DNA of 64,000 bases from Vagococcus lutrae (GTDB lineage Bacteria; Bacillota; Bacilli; Lactobacillales; Vagococcaceae), in contig NZ_NGJW01000011.1 of NCBI RefSeq assembly GCF_003987555.1, positions 1-64,000 on the forward strand, written 5' to 3'. The notes under the pieces were generated by a model. The model saw only the letters and a list, made by a program, of their open reading frames with translations. It was not told the DNA's origin and did not search any database. Numbering within the stretch: position 1 is the first letter of the stretch; every line of letters begins with the position of its first letter. Positions 34,880 through 43,992 of the stretch are shown one piece after another. Both the position numbers and the translations under genes were made by a program.

Positions 34880-36757
34880 TTATACAAGATGAAAGACATG
34901 TGCGATAAAAGTAGTTAACATGGTGACGATAATCCCCATAGCTGTTGGAATTAAAAATGACAACCACGTCCATTTGGCACTTTTTGTTTCTTTATAGATA
35001 GTTAATAGAGTGGTAGAACACGGCCAGTGATAAATAGTAAACAATAACATGTTCATCGCTGTTAACCATGTCCACCCATTTGATACTAATAGATGTTTAA
35101 ATTCGGCAAGCGAACTGAAATCTGTAATGGTGCTTGTTGATAAATAGCCCATAATCATAATAGGGATGACGATTTCATTAGCAGGTAGACCTAAAATGAA
35201 TGCCATTAAAATAACGCCATCTAAGCCCATAAGACGAGCGAATGGATCAATAAAATCTGTCACGACTTGTAAAATAGTGGCATCGCCAATATGAATATTA
35301 GCCATTACCCAGATAACTAATCCAGCAGGGGCAGCCACAATAATGGCGCGCCAGAGGACAAATAAGGTCCGATCGAAAATAGAACGGACAACGACTTGTC
35401 CTATTTGCGGTTTTCGATAGGGAGGTAACTCTAGAGTAAAGGAAGAAGGCATCCCTTTTAAGACAGTTTTAGATAAAAGTTGTGATACCCAAAAAGTAGT
35501 GAAAACACCTAATAGAATAACGCCTGTTAAAAAGACAGCTGATTTCAAAGAACCTTTAAATGTAACAGCACTACCAGTGAAAAACATGGTGATAACCGCG
35601 ATTAAGATAGGGAAACGACCATTACACGGAACAAAATTATTCGTAATCGTGGCAATAATTCTTTCTCGTGGAGAGTCAATAATCCGTGTGCCCACGACGC
35701 CGGCTGCGTTACATCCAAATCCCATACACATTGTGAGTGCTTGTTTGCCACATGCTCCAGCTTTTTGAAAATGTTTATCTAAGTTAAAAGCAATGCGTGG
35801 TAAATAACCAAAGTCTTCTAATAAAGTAAAGATTGGGAAGAAGATAGCCATAGGGGGCAACATCACAGAAATAACAGTTGACAGTACTTTATAGACCCCA
35901 TTGATTAAGACATCTTGTAAACCCGCTGGCATACCTATCTGAGTGGTCACTTTCATCAGCCAATCTCCGAACACTTGAAACCAATGAGCGAGAAAATCGG
36001 AAGGGATATTAGCACCCGAAATAGTAAACCAAAAAACTAAAATGAGCAGCAAAATCATGATGGGGATTCCTGTGTGTTTTTGCGTCAAAATTCTATCCAA
36101 TTGTCGATCACGTTTATCGTAATCTTCTTTACGATAGGTAACAACTTGTTGGGCAATGATGGAGGCGTGGTCAAGTAAGGCAGCACCTTCTGTTTCAGGG
36201 TTTTTATGAATCTCGTTCAAGGCGTCTATCATATAAGGATTTGCACGGACGTCGCCTTTCGCGACTTTTTCGACTGCTGCCATTAAATCGTCCAATCCTT
36301 GTTTTTTAATAGCAGAGGTTCCAACAACAGGCGTGCCTAATAATTCTTGAAGCTTAGGTAAATTGACCTCAATTTTTTTCTTTTTCGCTTCATCGAGTAG
36401 GTTAATACATACGACGACTTTATCAGTCAAACTCATAATTTGTAAAACTAAGTTAAGGTTTCGCTCTAAGCTCGTTGCATCACAAACGACAATAGTCGCT
36501 ACCGCTTCTTCTGATTCTATAAAATCGCGAGCGACTTCTTCTTCCGTCGAATGAGCAATCAATGAATAAGTACCGGGAAGGTCTACAAGTGTATAAGTAT
36601 GACCATTGTAGGTTGTATTACCCTGTGCTAAATCCACCGTTTTTCCTGGCCAGTTTCCTGTATGTTGGCGCATGCCTGTTAGTTCATTAAACACCGAACT
36701 TTTTCCTACGTTAGGATTTCCAGCTAATGCAATAATTGTTCCTTGAGAATCAGTCAT
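34880..36757 (-). CDS. feoB: Ferrous iron transporter B
   Basis: FeoB imports Fe(II). The 625-residue protein has an N-terminal G domain (G1 GNPNVGKS, G3 DLPGTYSL, G4 NLLDEA), a short helical GDI region, and a polytopic membrane domain with two Gate motifs, the first containing GFGCNAAGVVGTRI and the second APAGLVIW...PANEIVIP. The protein is somewhat shorter than the E. coli form because the GDI region is compact, typical for Firmicutes. It overlaps feoA by 8 bp. No feoC is present. Confidence 0.95.
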   Translation of the reverse strand: MTDSQGTIIALAGNPNVGKSSVFNELTGMRQHTGNWPGKTVDLAQGNTTYNGHTYTLVDLPGTYSLIAHSTEEEVARDFIESEEAVATIVVCDATSLERNLNLVLQIMSLTDKVVVCINLLDEAKKKKIEVNLPKLQELLGTPVVGTSAIKKQGLDDLMAAVEKVAKGDVRANPYMIDALNEIHKNPETEGAALLDHASIIAQQVVTYRKEDYDKRDRQLDRILTQKHTGIPIMILLLILVFWFTISGANIPSDFLAHWFQVFGDWLMKVTTQIGMPAGLQDVLINGVYKVLSTVISVMLPPMAIFFPIFTLLEDFGYLPRIAFNLDKHFQKAGACGKQALTMCMGFGCNAAGVVGTRIIDSPRERIIATITNNFVPCNGRFPILIAVITMFFTGSAVTFKGSLKSAVFLTGVILLGVFTTFWVSQLLSKTVLKGMPSSFTLELPPYRKPQIGQVVVRSIFDRTLFVLWRAIIVAAPAGLVIWVMANIHIGDATILQVVTDFIDPFARLMGLDGVILMAFILGLPANEIVIPIMIMGYLSTSTITDFSSLAEFKHLLVSNGWTWLTAMNMLLFTIYHWPCSTTLLTIYKETKSAKWTWLSFLIPTAMGIIVTMLTTFIAHVFHLV

Positions 36758-37001
36758 TTTTCTTTACCTCCTGAACGTGAATATACTGAGCATCACTTTG
36801 TCTTAAAGCGATAGTTGTACCACGAACTTTATACGCGTGCGGGTCATTTTTTGGACTTATGAGAACTTTCTCAATCAATGTTCCTTCATAAAAACCTAAA
36901 TCTAATAAACGTTGTTTCATACTAGCATCGGGATGGACAACGTCGATTATTTCTGCTGTGTGGTATTGAGCAATCTTATCTAAAGTCAACATTTTCTTCA
37001 C
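36750..37001 (-). CDS. feoA: Ferrous iron transport protein A
   Basis: The 83-residue cytosolic protein has the SH3-like FeoA fold, with KQRLLDLGFYEGTLIEKVL and the terminal strand ALRQSDAQYIHV. FeoA binds FeoB and supports Fe(II) uptake. AAGGAGTG precedes the ATG. It is the first gene of feoAB; a promoter and a 14-bp metal-regulator-like palindrome lie just upstream. Confidence 0.93.
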   Translation of the reverse strand: MKKMLTLDKIAQYHTAEIIDVVHPDASMKQRLLDLGFYEGTLIEKVLISPKNDPHAYKVRGTTIALRQSDAQYIHVQEVKKND

Positions 37002-37006
37002 TCCTT

Positions 37007-37020
37007 TTAGGTATACCTAA
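37007..37020. promoter_or_regulatory. DtxR-type operator in the feoA leader
   Basis: TTAGGTATACCTAA is a perfect 14-bp palindrome with the TTAGG...CCTAA half-sites typical of DtxR/IdeR/SirR and related Mn/Fe regulators. It lies downstream of the promoter, touching the ribosome binding site. A DtxR-family gene is present at 53606-54259. Confidence 0.7.
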
Positions 37021-37030
37021 TTTTATTTTT

Positions 37031-37059
37031 AGTGTACACCCGATTTAATCAAACATCAA
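37031..37059 (-). promoter_or_regulatory. Probable sigma-A promoter of feoAB
   Basis: TTGATG (37059-37054) and TACACT (37036-37031) are separated by 17 bp on the minus strand; the operator lies about 11 bp downstream of the -10. Confidence 0.6.
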
Positions 37060-37111
37060 TATTTTTTTAAAAAAATCACATTTTTAATAAAGTGTTGGAG
37101 AAATTATATTA

Positions 37112-37783
37112 ATGAAAGGAGCGAAAAAATTGCAAGTTTGGTTTGAGGAAAATAAAAAAAGAATAATTGTCATTACAGGAGGCATTGTGGGAGTTTTTAT
37201 TATCATCATGATGACTTGGAAAACAACCAAGCAGAACAACTTAATAACAGAAGCAACAATGATGAGTGAAACAGTAATCACAACAGATAGTGAGCAGGAT
37301 ATATTAAAATCAGATAGTCAGGAAAAATGGTTCGTAGATATAAAAGGAGCAATCAAGTTTCCAGGGATGTATCCTGTTGAGACCGATATGCGAATTTTTG
37401 ATGTGATTGAGTTGGCAGGAGGTCTATCAGAGGAAGCGGATCGCAATCAAGTAAATCTGGCTGAGCATGTTAGAGATCAAATGGTTATTTATATTCCTAA
37501 AGTCGGTGAGAATTTAGCGGAAGTCATGCTACCGACCGAGACTTCAACGAGTCATCATGATAGTGGTCACGCTCAAGCGGAAAATGAAACGCTAGTCAAT
37601 ATCAATACGGCAACCGCTCAAGAATTACAAACATTGTCAGGGATTGGTGAGAAAAAAGCAGAAGCAATTATTACCTATCGTGAAACAAATGGGTCGTTTC
37701 AAACGATTGATGATTTAAAGAAAGTTAAGGGGATTGGGGAAAAGACCTTTGATTCTTTGAAAGAAAGCATTACAATTAATTAA
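37112..37783 (+). CDS. comEA: Competence protein ComEA, DNA receptor
   Basis: ComEA binds incoming DNA outside the cell during transformation. The 223-residue protein has an N-terminal membrane anchor (about 17-38), an SLBB domain (about 70-130, KGAIKFPGMYPVE) and two C-terminal helix-hairpin-helix motifs (LQTLSGIGEKKAEAI and LKKVKGIGEKTFDSL) that contact DNA. ATG 37112 has only a distant GGAG; TTG 37130 has AAAGGAG at 8 nt and may be the true start (217 residues). It starts a comEA-comEB-comEC cluster. Confidence 0.92.
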   Translation: MKGAKKLQVWFEENKKRIIVITGGIVGVFIIIMMTWKTTKQNNLITEATMMSETVITTDSEQDILKSDSQEKWFVDIKGAIKFPGMYPVETDMRIFDVIELAGGLSEEADRNQVNLAEHVRDQMVIYIPKVGENLAEVMLPTETSTSHHDSGHAQAENETLVNINTATAQELQTLSGIGEKKAEAIITYRETNGSFQTIDDLKKVKGIGEKTFDSLKESITIN

Positions 37784-37800
37784 AAGAAGGAGGTCGTATA

Positions 37801-38301
37801 ATGACAATCGAAAGAATTCCATGGGATCAGTATTTTATGGCCCAGAGCGTCTTGTTATCGTTGAGGAGTACCTGCCGACGTTTAGCAGTTGGTGCAACTA
37901 TCGTGCGAGATAAAAGGATGATTGCAGGTGGTTATAACGGGTCGGTAAGTGGCGACGTTCATTGTATAGATGAAGGCTGTTATGTTGTAGATGGCCATTG
38001 TGTACGAACGATACATGCTGAAATGAATGCTATTTTACAATGTGCAAAATTTGGTATCCCTACTGATGGGGCTGAGATATATGTGACACATTTTCCTTGT
38101 TTACAATGTACGAAGATGATTTTACAAGCTGGAATTAAGAAAATACACTATCTAACAGATTATCGTAATGATGACTATGCGATTCAGTTATTAGAAAAAA
38201 CAGGTGTGATAGTCGAGCAAGTGACATTAGATCAAGAATATTTTACCGAACTGCAAGCAATCTATGGAGGAAATAACCAAAAAGAAACCAACGCGGAATA
38301 A
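37801..38301 (+). CDS. comEB: ComEB, dCMP deaminase-family protein
   Basis: The 166-residue protein has the deoxycytidylate deaminase zinc site (HAEMNAI and PCLQC) and the CxxC-type upstream cysteines (SGDVHCIDEGCYVVDGHC). The enzyme would make dUMP from dCMP; its role in competence is doubtful although the gene sits in comE operons. AAGGAGG precedes the ATG, and 17 bp separate it from comEA. Its 3' end overlaps comEC by 38 bp. Confidence 0.92.
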   Translation: MTIERIPWDQYFMAQSVLLSLRSTCRRLAVGATIVRDKRMIAGGYNGSVSGDVHCIDEGCYVVDGHCVRTIHAEMNAILQCAKFGIPTDGAEIYVTHFPCLQCTKMILQAGIKKIHYLTDYRNDDYAIQLLEKTGVIVEQVTLDQEYFTELQAIYGGNNQKETNAE

Positions 38302-40615
38302 ATACTACCCTGAGCAGCTGTCGAGCCTTTATGGCAAATGGATTTATCCAACGATGTTGATGCTTTTAATGTACGGTTGGCTAGTAGGAAAATCGAGACT
38401 ATTTGGTGGACTGACGATTATTTATGGTATGCGACTCATTCTAACACGACAAAAGACGGTAATAAGGATGAGTCTTGTACTTGGTTTCATTAGTCTATGC
38501 TATTTTTATGAAGTGGAACAAACGTCCCAGCTAACGTCGTTAAACTCATCGATTACTAAAAAGGTTATCACATTCCCTGATACTTTTTCAGTCAAGGATC
38601 ATTATATCTCTGGTATCGTGCAAGAAGTGGAACGACCTTTTCGTCGATCTTATATACGAGGGCGAGTGGACGACATGACTGAAGAAGAGCAAAATAATTG
38701 GCGGGTAAGGAGTCAGTTGCTTATAGTCCAAGGAAGTGAAGTGTTTCCTTCTTTTCCTCGTAATCGAGATGGTTATGATGCTCGTTTGTATTTTCATGAC
38801 TTAGGCATATCGAAGATTCTAACGATTGACAATGTGAAACGGCTACCTCAAACACGTCTTTCTTTTTGGCGTGCTTCATTTCGTGAAAAACGAGCGAGAT
38901 TAGCTTGGCAAGCTGAGCAACAATTTCCAAAACGAACGGCTTCCTATATTAAACGTCTTTTTTTAGGTATTAAGGACGAGTTATATCAACAAGAGCGCGA
39001 CAGTTATAGCGAAACAGGATTATTGCATTTCTTTAGTATTTCAGGGTTACACGTCTATTTTTTTCTGTCTATAATTCATTATGTCATTCGTCGTATGGGC
39101 GGCTCCCCCTTTTTACTTTTAATTATTGAGTTGTTATTTTTAAGTAGCTTTATTTTATTAACAGGAGAGAGTGTGAGCGTTATTCGTGCATCACTTTTTA
39201 TTGTTTGTCATCGTATTAACACGTTTCTTGGTAACAAGTTGACACGCTTAGATAGTTGGTGTTTGACGATATTCATTGTAATGATTATTCGGCCATACAG
39301 TTTGTTGACAGCCGGAGGGCAACTCACCTTTTACTTTACTTTCATTTTGATTTATCTTAGAGATATCGTTTCATCAACTACAAATAAATGGAAAAAGTCT
39401 GTTCAAACGGTTTTTTGGATGTCATTACTTAGCTTGCCTTTGACTGCGTATCATTTCTATCAGTGGAGTTTATTAGGAACGGTTTTAACCTTACTTATTT
39501 CGCCATTTTTTGGCTATGTTTTGTTACCAATCTTATTATTATCATGGTTTGTCAGTGCTTTTGTTTCTTTAAAGGACAGTGTATGGCTTTTGATGATAGA
39601 TAAATTAGTAACATTGTTGTATCAAGTTATTTCTTACGTGTCGCAGTGGCCGATAGTTAAAGTAGTGACAGGAAAACCGCCATTATTTTTAGTGATAGCA
39701 ATGCTTGTTTTTTATTTTGGTTTTCTTGGTTATACGCGACGAAAAGCGAGCTACTACGGGATCGTTTTAATAACGAGTATGGGACTCTTCGTTGGGTTAA
39801 AGTATGTCAATCCGTTTGGAACCGTCGCATTTGTGGATGTGGGACAGGGGGACTGTCTGGTCATTCATCCTCCTTTTTCTGCAAAAGCTACGGTGATTGA
39901 TACTGGCGGGAAGTTGCAATTTGCTAATCAAAAGAAAAAACAAGTACCACAAGCTAAATATCAGCTACTGCCTTTTTTGAAAAGTCGAGGGGTAACTCAA
40001 ATTGAGACCCTATTTTTAACCCATGCGGACACTGACCACATTGGAGATGTGAAAGCGTTAAGTCACGTACTTCCTATTGAAAAGGTGGTTTTTCCTAAAG
40101 GAATGAGAAAAAAGGCTCTGGGCGCTAAAATTATTGCGTCTCTTGATTCGCAAACTGAAATCATGGAGGTACTAAGTCCTCAAACGATAATTAATCATGC
40201 AGGTGTTTTTCAAGTTTTGTCTCCAGCTGAAAGTGGAGAGGGGGACAATCAACATTCACTAGTGCTTGCGACGACCGTTGGTGGGAGACGATTACTTTTA
40301 ACAGGTGATTTGGATGTTGAGGGAGAAGAGCGAGTGATGAGGCGATGGCAACCAACGGAGTTTGATATTTTAAAGGTCGGTCATCATGGCAGTCGTTTTT
40401 CTACGAGTGAGCAATGGCTATCCTACGTGTCACCTAAAGTAGCAGTTATTTCATGTGGAGAGAATAATCGATACGGCCATCCTCATCCTGAAGTTTTGAG
40501 TCAATTAAAAAATAAAAACATTCAAATCTTTCGAACGGATCAGCAAGGCATGGTATATTATGATTATATGACGTTGTTTCCATATCGTACTCAGATACAA
40601 ACAATGATAGAGTGA
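38264..40615 (+). CDS. comEC: ComEC, competence DNA channel
   Basis: ComEC carries single-stranded DNA across the membrane. In 783 residues it has an N-terminal soluble/OB-like region between helices (about 65-190), the Competence membrane domain (about 225-480, GLLHFFSISGLHVYFFLS) and a C-terminal metallo-beta-lactamase-like domain (about 515-780, FVDVGQGDCLVIHPP, THADTDHIGD, GHHGSR) thought to degrade one strand. The ATG at 38264 overlaps comEB; its own second to fourth codons contain GGAGG and no better start follows, so the start is uncertain. All domains are intact, suggesting transformation capacity. Confidence 0.92.
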   Translation: MEEITKKKPTRNKYYPEQLSSLYGKWIYPTMLMLLMYGWLVGKSRLFGGLTIIYGMRLILTRQKTVIRMSLVLGFISLCYFYEVEQTSQLTSLNSSITKKVITFPDTFSVKDHYISGIVQEVERPFRRSYIRGRVDDMTEEEQNNWRVRSQLLIVQGSEVFPSFPRNRDGYDARLYFHDLGISKILTIDNVKRLPQTRLSFWRASFREKRARLAWQAEQQFPKRTASYIKRLFLGIKDELYQQERDSYSETGLLHFFSISGLHVYFFLSIIHYVIRRMGGSPFLLLIIELLFLSSFILLTGESVSVIRASLFIVCHRINTFLGNKLTRLDSWCLTIFIVMIIRPYSLLTAGGQLTFYFTFILIYLRDIVSSTTNKWKKSVQTVFWMSLLSLPLTAYHFYQWSLLGTVLTLLISPFFGYVLLPILLLSWFVSAFVSLKDSVWLLMIDKLVTLLYQVISYVSQWPIVKVVTGKPPLFLVIAMLVFYFGFLGYTRRKASYYGIVLITSMGLFVGLKYVNPFGTVAFVDVGQGDCLVIHPPFSAKATVIDTGGKLQFANQKKKQVPQAKYQLLPFLKSRGVTQIETLFLTHADTDHIGDVKALSHVLPIEKVVFPKGMRKKALGAKIIASLDSQTEIMEVLSPQTIINHAGVFQVLSPAESGEGDNQHSLVLATTVGGRRLLLTGDLDVEGEERVMRRWQPTEFDILKVGHHGSRFSTSEQWLSYVSPKVAVISCGENNRYGHPHPEVLSQLKNKNIQIFRTDQQGMVYYDYMTLFPYRTQIQTMIE

Positions 40616-40640
40616 GAAGAAAGATAGGTTAGAGAAAAAT

Positions 40641-41669
40641 ATGGTGAAAAAAGATTTTCAACAAGCAATTTCAGATATTCGTGTCGGGGATGTTGCTGCG
40701 ATTTATGTCGTACATGGAACTGAAAAATACTTATCAGAATGGTTTAATCGCGTACTACAACAGAGCGTTGTTTCAGATGAAGATGAGATGAATATCATGC
40801 ACTTTGATATGACGGAAACGTTGTTATCAGAAGCTATGTTAGAGGCTAACAGTTTACCTTTTTTTGGGGATAAGCGACTAGTCATTGTGGACCAACCATA
40901 TTTTTTAACAGGAGCGAAGCCTAAGCAGAGTTTGGAGCATAACATAAAGGAATTAGAACAATACATTGAACAACCCTTAGACTCAACGGTACTTGTCTTT
41001 AATGCTCCTTATGAAAAGTTAGATGGACGAAAAAAAGTAGTTAAACAGTTAAATAAACAAGCTGTTGTTGTCGACGTGCAACCGATGCAAGAACGCGACG
41101 TTCGTCAATTTGTGAAACAACACATACAAAATGATCGCTATCAAGTAACACCAGAGGCTTTAGAAACGTTGCTAGTATTATGTCAAATGGATTTATCACG
41201 AATTATGGGAGAATTGAATAAGCTCTATATTGCCGGGATAAATGATTATAAAATAACCAAACCGATGGTAGAAGAGTTAGTTGCTAAAAGTTTAGAACAA
41301 AATGTTTTTGATTTGATAACTTATGTCATGAAAAAGCAACCGAATGAAGCATTAAAATTATATGAAGAACTATTGCTTCAAGGGGAAGAAACCATCAAAA
41401 TGAATGCGATTTTGATTGGGCATGTGAGATTGCTTATTCAGGTAAATGTTATGCAGCAAAAGCATTATCAGCAACCAAATATGGTAGATGTTTTAAAGGT
41501 TCATCCATATCGTATTAAGTTGGCACAGCAAGAGGCACGGCGAATGAGTTTGGGCTTTTTGATGAATCTTTACGATGAATTGGTAGAAAATGACTATCGT
41601 ATGAAAACAGGTCAGATGGATAAAGAACTGCTATTTCAGTTGTTTATTTTAAAATTTAGTCAAAAATAA
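40641..41669 (+). CDS. holA: DNA polymerase III subunit delta
   Basis: Delta opens the sliding clamp. The 342-residue protein shows the family start (VYVVHGTEKYL-like IYVVHGTEKYLSEWF), the region LPFFGDKRLVIVDQP and the C-terminal DLITYVMKKQPNEALKLYEELL with ELLFQLFILK at the end. It lies 25 bp after comEC, a typical Firmicute arrangement, and ends at a strong terminator. Together with dnaX and holB it completes the clamp loader genes in this window. Confidence 0.93.
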   Translation: MVKKDFQQAISDIRVGDVAAIYVVHGTEKYLSEWFNRVLQQSVVSDEDEMNIMHFDMTETLLSEAMLEANSLPFFGDKRLVIVDQPYFLTGAKPKQSLEHNIKELEQYIEQPLDSTVLVFNAPYEKLDGRKKVVKQLNKQAVVVDVQPMQERDVRQFVKQHIQNDRYQVTPEALETLLVLCQMDLSRIMGELNKLYIAGINDYKITKPMVEELVAKSLEQNVFDLITYVMKKQPNEALKLYEELLLQGEETIKMNAILIGHVRLLIQVNVMQQKHYQQPNMVDVLKVHPYRIKLAQQEARRMSLGFLMNLYDELVENDYRMKTGQMDKELLFQLFILKFSQK

Positions 41670-41709
41670 AAAGAACGTTGGCAAAATCTCTTTTGTCAAC
41701 GTTCTTTTT
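41669..41709 (+). terminator. Intrinsic terminator after holA
   Basis: An 18-bp stem with one G/T pair (AAAAGAACGTTG-G-CAAAA and complement, loop TCTC) ends in TTTT; it begins within the holA stop region. Confidence 0.88.
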
Positions 41710-41713
41710 ATAT

Positions 41714-41752
41714 GAAAAAACACCCCAATGTTACAAAGAACAATCGGAGTGT
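41714..41752 (-). terminator. Terminator of rpsT
   Basis: On the minus strand an imperfect stem (ACACTCCGATTGTT with AACATTGGGGTGT) is followed by T6. Confidence 0.7.
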
Positions 41753-41773
41753 GTCATCTTTTGTGATTATGCA

Positions 41774-42034
41774 TTATTTTGCTTTCATCATTTTCGCATG
41801 TAGACGAGATTTGTCTCGGTCAGCTTTGTTTCTATGGATTAGGCCTTTTGTTTCAGCCATATCAATTGCTCTATGCGCATTTTTTAATAATTCTTCAACG
41901 TTATCAGCACCTGCTTCTAAAGCAGCTTCAAATTGTTTGATTGCTGTACGCATTGCACTTTTTTGACCAGAGTTTAATTCGTTAGAACGTTCTGTCGTGC
42001 GCACACGTTTAATTGCAGATTCAATATTTGGCAT
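41774..42034 (-). CDS. rpsT: 30S ribosomal protein S20
   Basis: S20 is an all-helical 16S rRNA-binding protein. The 86-residue product begins [20 protein letters not shown] and ends HAKMMKAK, both family hallmarks. ATG 42034 is supported by GGAGGTG at 8 nt; the in-frame extension to 42148 has no binding site and is not S20-like. The gene is convergent with comEC-holA, the usual place for rpsT in Firmicutes. Confidence 0.95.
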   Translation of the reverse strand: MPNIESAIKRVRTTERSNELNSGQKSAMRTAIKQFEAALEAGADNVEELLKNAHRAIDMAETKGLIHRNKADRDKSRLHAKMMKAK

Positions 42035-42256
42035 GGATTTCACCTCCGTCAATAATAGCTTATCCCTAATGATTATTAGCGACAATTCAACATTCTCAAT
42101 TATACCGAAAACTTGTGAGTAATGCAATATTTTTTTAAGGATAGTCACTTAAAAACAATGTCTCTGTGCCAATAAAAAAATAGTCAAAGCCCTTTCACTT
42201 TATTCTCAATATGTTATTATTAGAGCGTTAGATAATAATATAGGTGGTGTAAATTT

Positions 42257-43303
42257 GTGGGAACAATCGATTTGTCGGCAGGTCAGTTTAACCTCGCCTT
42301 TTTTGTGACGTTTATTTTGATTATGGGCGTCATCTTTGTTAATGGCTGGACTGATGCGCCAAACGCAATTGCCACAGCTATTTCGACACGTGTGCTGAAA
42401 CCAAAGTTTGCGATTCGAATGGCTGTTGTAATGAATTTTTTAGGCGCTTTAGTCATGACGCTCTTTAATGCGCAAGTAGCAGAAACCATTAGTAATATCG
42501 TTTCATTCGGAGAAGATCATACGAAAGCGCAGATTGCTTTAGCCGCGTCACTTTTTGCTATTGTGACATGGGCCGTGGCCGCTTGGTATTTTGGGATACC
42601 AACGAGTGAAAGCCATGCCTTAATAGCAGGCCTTACAGGCTCAGCGATGGCGATGGGCGGACTGGATGCTGTGAATATGGGCGAATGGTCAAAAGTATTA
42701 GTAGGTTTGGTCGCTTCTACGGTAGCAGGATTTTTAGGCGGCTATCTTATGGTTAAATTGATCGTGAAACTCTTTCGACATACAGACCGGCGAAAAGCTA
42801 ATAAGTTTTTCCATAACGGACAGGCGTTTGGTGCAGGGGCGATGGCCTTTTTACACGGAGCGCAAGATGGTCAGAAGTTTATGGGAGTTTTTATGTTAGG
42901 TCTTTATTATAATGGTTTTGTAGGAATGAATAGTTCCGGAGGTTTTACGATACCGATAAGTGTTATGGCGATTTGTTCCCTTGTAATGGGGTTGGGAACT
43001 TCCGTTGGAGGAATGAGAATTATTAAATCAGTCGGTATGGACATGGTAAAGCTTGAAAAGTATCAAGGTTTTTCAGCAGACTTAAGTGCAGCAATCGCAC
43101 TGCTTGTTGCCTCTCTTTTTGGAATACCTGTTTCAACGACACATACCAAAACAACTGCAATCATGGGGGTTGGAGCTGCTAGACGTATGTCAAGTGTTGA
43201 CTGGCGTATTGTAAAAGAAATGATGTTAGCTTGGATTTTGACTTTTCCGGGTTGCGGTTTAATTGCTTATATGATGGCGAAATTATTTGTGTTTTTATTC
43301 TAA
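42257..43303 (+). CDS. pit: Low-affinity inorganic phosphate transporter, PiT family
   Basis: The 348-residue permease has the two family signature repeats, NGWTDAPNAIATAIST near the N-terminus and GIPVSTTHTKTTAIMGVG near 295, and about ten hydrophobic helices. It would take up metal-phosphate with H+ or Na+. Start is GTG 42257 after TAGGTGGTG. The accessory PhoU-like gene follows after 30 bp. Such pairs are common in Firmicutes and Archaea. Confidence 0.92.
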   Translation: MGTIDLSAGQFNLAFFVTFILIMGVIFVNGWTDAPNAIATAISTRVLKPKFAIRMAVVMNFLGALVMTLFNAQVAETISNIVSFGEDHTKAQIALAASLFAIVTWAVAAWYFGIPTSESHALIAGLTGSAMAMGGLDAVNMGEWSKVLVGLVASTVAGFLGGYLMVKLIVKLFRHTDRRKANKFFHNGQAFGAGAMAFLHGAQDGQKFMGVFMLGLYYNGFVGMNSSGGFTIPISVMAICSLVMGLGTSVGGMRIIKSVGMDMVKLEKYQGFSADLSAAIALLVASLFGIPVSTTHTKTTAIMGVGAARRMSSVDWRIVKEMMLAWILTFPGCGLIAYMMAKLFVFLF

Positions 43304-43333
43304 TTAAAGAGAAAATAGTAGGGGGATACTAGG

Positions 43334-43957
43334 ATGGCAAGAAAAAAAGAATTTAACTATTTTGACGCGTTGACACAATTAGCATCAAAGGGATATGAAG
43401 CAGCGCGTGTGTTAGAAGATATTATTTTAAATTATAATTATGAAACGATTGCGGCACGTGCCAAGGAAATTCATGTCATTGAAAATGAAGGAGATGAATT
43501 GGTTCATACGATTATGGATGAATTGAACCGCTCATTTATTACACCGATTGACCGTGAGGATATTGTGGCGATTACGGAAGATTTGGATGACATTTTAGAT
43601 GGTATTAATTCCCTTCCATATTTATTTGATAGCTATTTGATAAAAGAGTTACGCCCTAAAACTGAAATGATTAGCCACTATATCTTAGAAGCGACTGAAT
43701 CAGTCTGTGTTGTGACAAAAGAATTTTCAAAATTTAAAAATTCAACGACGTTAGGGACTATGATTGCCCAGGTGAATGACATCGAAGAGAAAACGGATGA
43801 CTTGTATCGTAGTTTAATAAAAGAATTGTTTACCCACGAAACAGATCCATTAGAAGTGATTAAGTGGAAATCCGTCTATGAACGCTTTGAACGCATCATT
43901 AATGCCACAGAAAAAACAGCTGATAACTTAGCTGGTTTAGTTATTAAAAATACATAA
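43334..43957 (+). CDS. DUF47/PhoU-like Pit accessory protein
   Basis: The 207-residue all-helical protein belongs to the DUF47 (Pit accessory, PhoU-like) family; conserved acidic motifs HVIENEGDEL and EDLDDILDGINSLP resemble PhoU metal-binding E/D-x-x-x-D repeats. It presumably regulates the Pit permease encoded 30 bp upstream. GGGGG precedes the ATG. A bidirectional terminator follows directly. Confidence 0.88.
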   Translation: MARKKEFNYFDALTQLASKGYEAARVLEDIILNYNYETIAARAKEIHVIENEGDELVHTIMDELNRSFITPIDREDIVAITEDLDDILDGINSLPYLFDSYLIKELRPKTEMISHYILEATESVCVVTKEFSKFKNSTTLGTMIAQVNDIEEKTDDLYRSLIKELFTHETDPLEVIKWKSVYERFERIINATEKTADNLAGLVIKNT

Positions 43958-43992
43958 AAAAGAGCAACTGCCAAAGCAGTTGCTCTTTTTTT
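43957..43992. terminator. Bidirectional terminator between pit genes and metal exporter
   Basis: A perfect 15-bp stem (AAAAAGAGCAACTGC and complement, loop CAAA) has T-runs on both strands. Confidence 0.92.
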
